NCBI GenBank assembly: GCA_029298735.1
Contig: JANSLP010000077.1
Location: 56,933 to 120,932 of the forward strand
Source of the DNA: Ophiostoma sp. CBS 140.51
Taxonomy: Eukaryota > Ascomycota > Sordariomycetes > Ophiostomatales > Ophiostomataceae
DNA: 64,000 nt
Direction: 5' to 3'
The notes below the pieces were generated by a model that did not search any database, was not told the origin of the DNA, and saw only the letters and a program-made list of their open reading frames with translations. Position numbers and translations under genes: made by a program. Shown in pieces: positions 57,051-64,000 of the stretch. Position 1 is the first letter of the stretch. Every line of letters starts with the position of its first letter.

Positions 57051-59218
57051 TTACGGCGCCGGCTTCGGTGGCGGTAGAGGCACGCCGTCTAGTTTGTCGT
57101 ACGCCGTCTGCAACGCCGCCACCTCCCGGCCGTCCGCTTCGAGGACCACCACCAGGTCGCGCAGCTGGATGTCCTTGCCCTTGATTCCATCTTCGCGCCA
57201 CGAGCCCCATTTGGTCCGTGCTTCGGCAGTAAGCATCGCAGGCTCGCCAGGTCGCCGGCCAGGCGTGCTGGCACCACTACCTCCAGCACCGGCAGCTCCT
57301 CCTGATCCACCGGCTCCACCGCCGCTTCCGCCGCCGCCACCTCCCAGGCCACGCTTGGGTGATGAGCCCGCGCCGCCAGACAGCCACGAGTACTGCTTTT
57401 TGCGACCGCCCAAGAATGCCATACTCGTGCGATTTGCACTGAGTGTGTCATTTTGCTCGGCTACCTTGGCCGCGGCGTTCTTCTTGAGCTCCTTCTTCGT
57501 CGGGGCCTTGTCTGGTTCGGGCGCAACAGACCCAGGCGTGCCGGGTGTGGCTGTGCGATTTGCAGTGGGCGTGGCTGGGGCGGCTGGGTCGGTCTTCTTG
57601 CCTTCGCGCTTCTGCCGTTTGAGCAAACGCTGCTCCTCGATGCTGCGCTCGGCTTTGCTAACTATGCGCAGGCTCTGGATCAGGGTGTTCCCCGCAGCAA
57701 TCTTCTTTGCGACACCACCCAAATCGGTCTTGTCGTCGGCTTCGAGCGTGCCTTCAATTTGTTAGAACAAAGACCAGAAAATGAAACATCAACTTGGCAC
57801 AGTAACCTGCATAACTTACGCTTCAACGGATTCTTGTCCGCGTCCGTCATAATCTCATCGCCATCCTTGGACGCAGCCGCAGCCTCGACAGCAGCAGTGG
57901 CAGACGGCAGAGGCGCCGCCGCCTCTAGCCACTCGTCTGGAACAACACCGTGAGACGTGCTCTGGCGCGTTTCTGCCACCTTGTTGGCATCCTCCAGCAG
58001 CTCCCTGAGCCGGTGCTTTGCTGCAAGGGACAGCAGGGCCAGCTGGTCTGCAAGGAATGTATCCTCTGGGATAAATGCCGACGTTGTTGCCACGAGTGCC
58101 ACACCATCAGGTCCATTTTTAGTCTCGACCTTGACATACGGCTTCGGAAACTCGCCTTCCTGTCGCGCACGTCCCGTCGTCACCGGTGCCACCTTGGGGT
58201 CCATAGCCACGCCAATGCCATACTCGTTGGCAATCTTCTCCGCCCGCGCAAACACAGCGCCAAAATCAAGGAATCTATTCTGCAAGGCATTGCTCCGCGA
58301 CGAAGCCAGAGTTCGTGCTGAATCGGTCCATACGTGCTTTGCCTGCTCCACCTCGTACTTTCTCTGGTTTGCCTCGTCGATCGTCTCGGCCGGCTGGTTC
58401 GCAGACAAAGATCCGTAAAAAGAGGCTCGTCTGCCTGGTGTGTTTGCAGGGAAACCCGTCCGTGCCTCTGGCCGGTAGGTGCCCGCAAAGTAGTCGGCCT
58501 GGAACTGCTCTTCTTGCCGCAGATCAATGCCCGTGCCTGCCAGCGAATCATCCACGTCGTACTGGTATTCCTTTGTCGGTGGCTTCGAAGGCGGGCCCAT
58601 AGCGCCACCTGTAGGTGTCTGCACGGTCGGGGTCGCAGCAATCGGTACAAAGTGGTTTCCGTTCGTCGCGGCCGCCGACCCGGGCGTGCCAATCTGTGTC
58701 ATGTGTGGGAAAGGATGGCCCGAGGGCGTCGGCGGACCGGATGGCGTTGGCGGGGTCGGTGTCTGGGCTGGCTTTGGTGAAACAATCTGAGGCGCGGGCG
58801 ATCCGGTCGGCATCTGGAGCATGTGAGGCGAATTACCATTCGATGCGATGTTTGGTTGGCCGGCATTCGGAAGTGGTGAAGGCATCGGCATCGGGGAAGC
58901 CACGGCGGAAGAGGGGAGAGATGGGTTCGGAAGAGGAATGGAGGGAGCGCTGGGCATCGGCAGTGGTGAGGCCAAAGAATTCGGAGTTGACGGTGTCGCA
59001 GGGCTGTTGTTGCCTAGCGGGCCTCCGTTCGCTCCCACAGGAGAGAAAATACCCGAGGGAGATTGAGCAAGGCCAGTCGGCGATGGTGCGGGAGAGAGCT
59101 TTGGCTTTTTCGATGGCGGCTGTCCTGAGAAGGCCGTCGGATGAGGAGCTGGCGATGGGCTCAGTTGCGATGCAGGAGAAAAGGTCCGCTGGGGGACCTG
59201 GGGTTGCGGTTGCGCCAT
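57051..59218 (-). CDS. taf4: transcription initiation factor TFIID subunit 4 (TAF4)
   Basis: TFIID core subunit that pairs with TAF12 through a histone-like fold in RNA polymerase II initiation. Exons 57820-59218 and 57051-57751; 68-nt phase-1 intron (donor GTAAGT, acceptor TTGAAG) giving NPLKRTLEADDKTDLGGVAK; 699 aa. Residues 1-230 are Pro/Ser/Thr-rich. The TAF4 domain then reads QYDVDDSLAGTGIDLRQEEQ, AGTYRPEARTGFP, FLADQLALLSLAAKHRLREL and, after the splice, KKIAAGNTLIQSLRIVSKAE with RSIEEQRLLKRQKREG. Toward the end are FLGGRKKQYSWL and a Gly-run (GLGGGGGGSGGGAGGSGG) before the C-terminal DIQLRDLVVVLEADGREVAA. Divergent from YSH1. Confidence 0.9.
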
Positions 59219-60290
59219 GATGATAGGATATGGAGGAGTAGGTCACGCAGAAGCCGACGTGAATAAAAGAAAGTAGGTGGTGACGAGGTGAGCGGAATGT
59301 CGTCCAAGGGGTGAAAAGTGTTGTCGTTCAAGAGAAGCCGAGTTCAATAACCTAGTTCAGGCGAATTCGATGGTGATCCTAAAGGAAATGCTTCACAAAA
59401 GCGTTGCAATCGCCGCCGCCTGGCAGACAGGCAGGCCTGTCGAGCCTCCCAGAATTGCGAGGCCGGCTGCAACGCCCATCCAAAGCTTCCACGAGGTTCG
59501 CTGGAAGTATCAAAGAAGCTGAGAAATGGAGAGTCGGGCGGGGACACGCGCCGCAATCGCGGTCGTAAAAAGCGCGACAGAGACGTCTTAGTCGCAGAAG
59601 TGCAGGGCGTGAAGAGAGAGGATGATCGGTCGCGCAGTCGTGATGATGTCGGTGCTGTGTGCTGGCGTCGTGGTGAGTAGCGATCGCAGATGGATGGCGA
59701 CGGGGAAGGTTTTTGGCTTTGCGTCTTGCCTGCGAAAGCAAACGGCACCTCCTCTGCTGGGAGGAAGCACCGCGCTAATTGTCATTACCCACTGCCGCGT
59801 CTTTGGGATCCGCACGTGACTAGTCACATCTCGCGAAGGTAGACGATGTTCGGGGTGGAAGAACAAAATGCCGGACTATCTCTAGCGTAGTCGCGAGTCG
59901 CTCCTGCCGCCCCAGCCATACAACACGCGCAAGAGTGAGCTGCATCCGCTCTAGTGCGTAATGTTGCAGCCAAAGGTCAAAAGCTCACCGTTACAGCTCC
60001 AACAAGCAAACATATCGGCATGCGCCTCAGCATCTCGCATTCTCTCAGTCGCCTGCAACCCGACGGCATCTCTGGACGCTCGTCTATCCGGATGCCGATA
60101 ATCTACGCGATATTTCAGTGAGCCTTGGCGCTCAGCCGTTGCTGTCGAATCTTGCTTCGCTTCGCAGCCACAAAGCTTTCGAGCCTTCACGACTCGTTCA
60201 CAACCTTGCGCGCAACCTTGGGCGTGTCCACGGAATCTCGTTTGCGTGGGCGATCCTCTCATTGAACTACTAACATAGCAATTGCCAACT
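59219..60290. promoter_or_regulatory. divergent promoter region TAF4/YSH1
   Basis: 1.07 kb with CACGTG at 59813-59818. No gene seen; frames on the minus strand (59344-59748, 59588-59866, 59951-60388) are Ser/Arg/His-rich without family features. Confidence 0.4.
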
Positions 60291-63200
60291 ATGGCTTCCA
60301 AGCGGAAAGCTGCGGCCATGGGCGCGGCACCTGAGGAACCCGTCGACCCATCCGACGAGTTGATGTTCCTCTGTCTCGGCGGCGGCAACGAAGTCGGCCG
60401 GTCGTGTCACATCATCCAGTACAAGGGAAAGACAGTAATGGTATGTGCTGCTACCGATACATACCAATACATTTTAGTTTCTATATCGTGTTGCCCTTTT
60501 ATTAACGCTCTGAACAGCTCGACGCCGGCCAGCACCCCGCCTACGACGGTCTTGCTTCTCTTCCCTTCTTCGACGACTTTGACCTCAGTACCGTCGACGT
60601 CCTCCTCATCAGCCAGTAAGCTAACACCCGCGTCTATATTTTGTTCGAGTCCTGCTGGAGGTCTTTTGGTGCCTGCATTGTCGAGGATTGCCAAGCACGG
60701 GCTTTGGGGGTCTATACATTCGTTGTTGAAAAGAACCATCTTACCCAAGGTGGTAAGAGAGACCTTTCTTTTTTTTGTGCTGCAGTAGTCCTGCAGTGAC
60801 GCGCAATCTCCGGCTTCAGGTACCCATCTTTATGTGTGTGTTTCTGGAAGTCGCTTTGTATGCAGTTATCAATACAATCAAGTCTTGGTCTTTTTTTGTT
60901 ACCTACGGCTCCGCCTCTGTCTCTTCTGCTTCATGTTTGTAAATTGTGAGTTCTTTCGTTATCGAGTCAGCCTGTGCTAACAGTGCGTCAAAAGTTTCCA
61001 CATCGACCATGCCGCCTCTTTACCATATGTGCTGGCCAAGACAAATTTCCGCGGCCGCGTCTTCATGACACATCCGACCAAGGCCATCTACAAGTGGCTT
61101 ATCCAGGACAGCGTGCGCGTGGGCAACACATCGTCCAACCCGACGACACAGCTGGTCTACACCGAGCAGGACCATCTCAGCACATTCCGCCAGATTGAAG
61201 CCATCGATTACCACACTACACACACTGTGTCGGGTATCCGGATCACGCCGTATCCGGCCGGCCATGTTCTCGGTGCCGCCATGTTCCTCGTCGAGATTGC
61301 TGGCCTTAAGATCTTCTTCACTGGCGACTACTCACGCGAGCTGGATCGGCATCTAGTCTCTGCCGAGGTGCCAAAGGGCGTCAAGATCGATGTGCTCATC
61401 ACCGAGTCTACCTACGGCATTGCATCGCACGTGCCCCGCCTAGAGCGCGAACAGGCGCTGATGAAGTCCATCACAGGCATTCTCAACCGTGGCGGCCGCG
61501 TGCTGATGCCTGTGTTTGCGCTCGGCCGTGCTCAGGAGCTTCTGCTCATTCTCGACGAGTACTGGAGCAAGCACCCGGATTTCCAAAACTTCCCCATCTA
61601 CTACGCCAGTAACCTGGCCAAGAAGTGCATGGTTGTGTACCAAACATACACGGGTGCCATGAATGATAACATCAAGCGCCTGTATGCAGAACGTGCACGA
61701 GAGGCTGAGGCCTCGGGCAACACAGCGGGCGGTGGTGGACCATGGGACTTCCGCTTTATTCGGTCGCTCAAGAGTCTCGACCGCTTCGAGGATATTGGCG
61801 GCTGTGTCATGCTGGCCAGTCCCGGTATGCTGCAAAACGGCGTCAGCCGTGAGCTCCTTGAGCGGTGGGCGCCCAGCGACAAGAACGGCGTCATCATCAC
61901 AGGCTACAGTGTCGAGGGCACTATGGCGAAGCAGATCATGCAGGAGCCGGAACACATCCAGGCTGTCATGTCGCGCAGTTTGACGGGTGGTAACCGGCGG
62001 GCACCGGGTGCGGACTCAGAAAAGGTTTTGATTCCGCGGAGGTGCAGCGTCCAGGAGTACTCGTTCGCCGCACACGTTGACGGCACAGAAAATCGCGAGT
62101 TCATTGAGGAGGTGAACGCTCCAGTGGTGGTATGTTCTCCTGTGCATTGCCTTTCACGTTGTCCATATAGCTTACTAACACGGAACTCACAGATCCTTGT
62201 CCATGGCGAGCAACACAACATGATGCGTCTCAAGTCCAAGCTGCTCTCGCTCAACTCGGGCAAGGCTGAGAAGGACAAGATGAAGGTATTCAGCCCCCGC
62301 AATTGCGAAGAGCTGCGCATCCCGTTTAAGACAGATAAGATTGCCAAGGTTGTCGGCAAGCTGGCAACGGTTAGCCCACCCACGCAAATCAGCCAACAAC
62401 AAGATGCCGATCAGGACCGGACATCGGGGCCTATTATTACCGGTGTTCTGGTCCAGAATGACTTCAAGCTGTCATTCATGGCGCCTGAGGATTTGCACGA
62501 GTATGCGGGTCTAACAACGACAACTATTGTTTGCCGACAGCGCCTGACGTTGAGTGCAGCCGGCATCGATCTAATCCGCTGGGCGCTCGAAGGCACCTTT
62601 GGTGCTATTGAGGAATTGCCAGAGATGCACAAGCAAAAGAACAGCCTCAAACAGCCGCAAAACGGCAAAGCCGCGAAGAAGCTCGGCGCGAACGGCAACG
62701 GCAATGGCGCTCCGGAATCGGAATCGGAATCGGCCCAGAATAACGGCGATGGACAGGATGAGGACATGGAGGATGACAAGTTTTATGATGAAGATGAAGA
62801 GGAGGAGGAGGAGGAGGAAGAAGAGGAGGAGGAGGCTGATGAGGAGATTAACAAGCTCGTCGCCGCCTACTTGGTGATGGGCTGTGTGTCCGTCCGGTAC
62901 TTTGCCAACGGCGAGATCGAGCTCGAGTGGGAGGGCAATCTACTCAATGATGGTATCGCCGATGCCATCATGGCCGTTCTGTTCTCTGTTGAGAGCAGCC
63001 CGGCTGCCGTAAAGCGTGAGTGTCTTCAACCCTGAAAGCCAAGGAGTCTACGTTTGTGTATTGACAGCTGCTAACACGGTCCAGAATCCGGCAAGAACGG
63101 CCACTCACACAACCACGAAGACCATGAACACAATCAGCACGTCCTCCCTGTGCGCAACCTGCACGCTCACATCACGCCGGAAGAGCAGTTCAGTCGTCTA

Positions 63201-63560
63201 TGCATGTTCCTGGAGGCTCAGTTTGGTGCCGACAACGTGTCGCCGATCGCAGAGCCGCGCCTTCCGGAGGAGGAGGGCGACGAAGGTACCAAGCAGCTCA
63301 CGGATGGTGCGGAGGGTGTTGCCAATGGCGAAGATGCCACCGTTACGGACGAGAAGCGGCAAGAACGGGCTCGACGCGAGCTAGAGCGGCTGCACGCCGC
63401 AGGCATTCCCGTCCCAGGTGTCCTGGTCAAGGTCGACAAGATGGAGGCCAAGGTCTGGCTTGATGACCTGGAGATTGAGTGTGCCCAGCGGGTGTTTGCT
63501 GACCGTGTGCGCGCTGTTGTCGAGCGCGCTGTGGAGGTGACTGCGCCGTTGTGGCGGTAA
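60291..63560 (+). CDS. ysh1: pre-mRNA 3'-end processing endonuclease Ysh1/CPSF73
   Basis: Metallo-beta-lactamase/beta-CASP nuclease that cuts pre-mRNA before polyadenylation, within the cleavage and polyadenylation factor. Five exons: 60291-60440, 60518-60615, 60995-62129, 62193-63015, 63085-63560; phases 0, 2, 0, 1; 893 aa. Motif 1 LDAGQHPAYDG; motif 2 HFHIDH at His83, His85, Asp87, His88, with codon 83 split CA/T by intron 2 (379 nt). GDYSRELDRHL and TESTYGI follow. The beta-CASP part contains GRVLMPVFALGRAQELLLIL and the active-site VHGEQHNMMRLK. The C-terminal domain has a poly-Glu run (62797-62835), an NGHSHNHEDHEHNQH His-rich stretch and the closing YSH1 C-terminal domain (LHAHITPEEQFSRLCMFLEA). 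Donors GTATGT, GTAAGC, GTATGT, GTGAGT. Complete and intact. Confidence 0.95.
62797..62835 (+). repeat. GAG/GAA microsatellite encoding a poly-Glu run in Ysh1
   Basis: Nearly pure GAR codons giving an acidic tract just before the conserved C-terminal domain. Confidence 0.85.
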
Positions 63561-64000
63561 GGCGGACGATTTCCAAAAGGGGGTGGCAGTAAATACCATG
63601 TCTGAATCTAAATAAGGAAGCGAGAAAAGGCACCGGCGTTCTTGCGGGGAATATATCAATGCATTTTTTTATTGTCAGCAATATTCACTCACCATTTCTG
63701 GTTTTGCATTTGCGAGCTTGGGCTCGTCTTTTGGGACAAGTCACTTTGTCGCACAATACAAGTCGTGTTTGCTATTCTGAAAAGCATCGGCATCTGGGGA
63801 GCTGTATACGACAGTGTCGGGCTGTGACATGGGCTCATATGAAGTATGTAATATAATTCATCAAGAAATCAGCAGAAGGTAAGCAGAGTGGTTGTAATGA
63901 ATTGATATTCTTTTTGTTCGAGTTCTTTTTGTTTCCAGAGCGGAGCCACTGTGAGTGTCTGTTGTCTCACCGTCCGTCTTCGGCCTGCATATGGCTTTGG
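63561..64000. other. YSH1 3' flank to window end
   Basis: 440 nt, AT-rich at first; no gene can be supported before the window ends. Confidence 0.4.

Noticed and set aside
1..64000. tRNA, 5S rRNA, transposon ends, CRISPR array, biosynthetic cluster
   Set aside because: Looked for by eye on both strands; no T-loop/A-box pairs, 5S core, long terminal or inverted repeats, spacer arrays or synthase domains were recognised. A tRNAscan and repeat search would be decisive.

Overview
This 64 kb window is nuclear DNA of a filamentous ascomycete. Most genes carry short introns (about 60-110 nt, with a few of 190-570 nt) that have GTRNGT-type donors, a CTAAC/CTGAC branch box just before the acceptor, and YAG ends. 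Genes sit on both strands without operons, leaders are pyrimidine-rich, and the proteins are recognisable fungal housekeeping orthologues with long Ser/Ala/Gly/Gln/His-rich disordered inserts. The gene forms (GEN1/Yen1 nuclease, Arp10, Abp2, Ssr3, PDK1-like kinase) fit Sordariomycetes; Ophiostomatales is a guess from style only. There is no sign of a secondary-metabolite cluster, intact transposon, virus, CRISPR array, tRNA or rRNA.

Layout. 1-5.1 kb: the 5' part of a SWI/SNF-RSC subunit (Ssr3/Rsc6, with a first exon 574 nt upstream of the rest) and a PDK1/Pkh kinase, both on the minus strand. 5.1-15.7 kb: gene-poor, with one frame carrying an internal stop codon (7694-8891), one conserved uncharacterised nuclear-type protein (11899-12879) and long CT-rich leaders. 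15.7-36 kb: dense: BTB protein, Yen1 Holliday-junction nuclease, dynactin Arp10, RNA polymerase III subunit Rpc82, complex III core protein 2 (Qcr2), F1-ATPase epsilon (Atp15), NatC subunit Naa35/Mak10 and a peroxisomal Ant1-type carrier. 36-42 kb: about 6 kb with no supportable gene. 42-63.6 kb: dense: ARS-binding protein 2, the centrin-binding spindle-pole protein Sfi1, a 60-aa twin-Cx9C protein (NDUFAF8-like) assembled from three small exons, Hym1/Mo25, Nit2 amidase, TAF4 and the pre-mRNA 3'-end endonuclease Ysh1/CPSF73.

How the genes relate. There is no pathway cluster. Themes are transcription and RNA processing (Ssr3, Rpc82, TAF4, Ysh1), mitochondrial energy metabolism (Qcr2, Atp15, the Cx9C protein), and cell cycle or cytoskeleton (Yen1, Arp10, Sfi1, Hym1, Abp2). 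Four divergent pairs share promoter regions (YEN1/ARP10, RPC82/QCR2, SFI1/Cx9C, TAF4/YSH1), and most others are convergent. All exon joins were worked out by hand from splice signals, reading phase and remembered family motifs; no alignment or transcript data were available. The least-explained items are the interrupted frame at 7.7-8.9 kb, the uncharacterised protein at 11.9 kb, the 6 kb gene-free stretch, and two genes whose first coding exon is only 12 nt.
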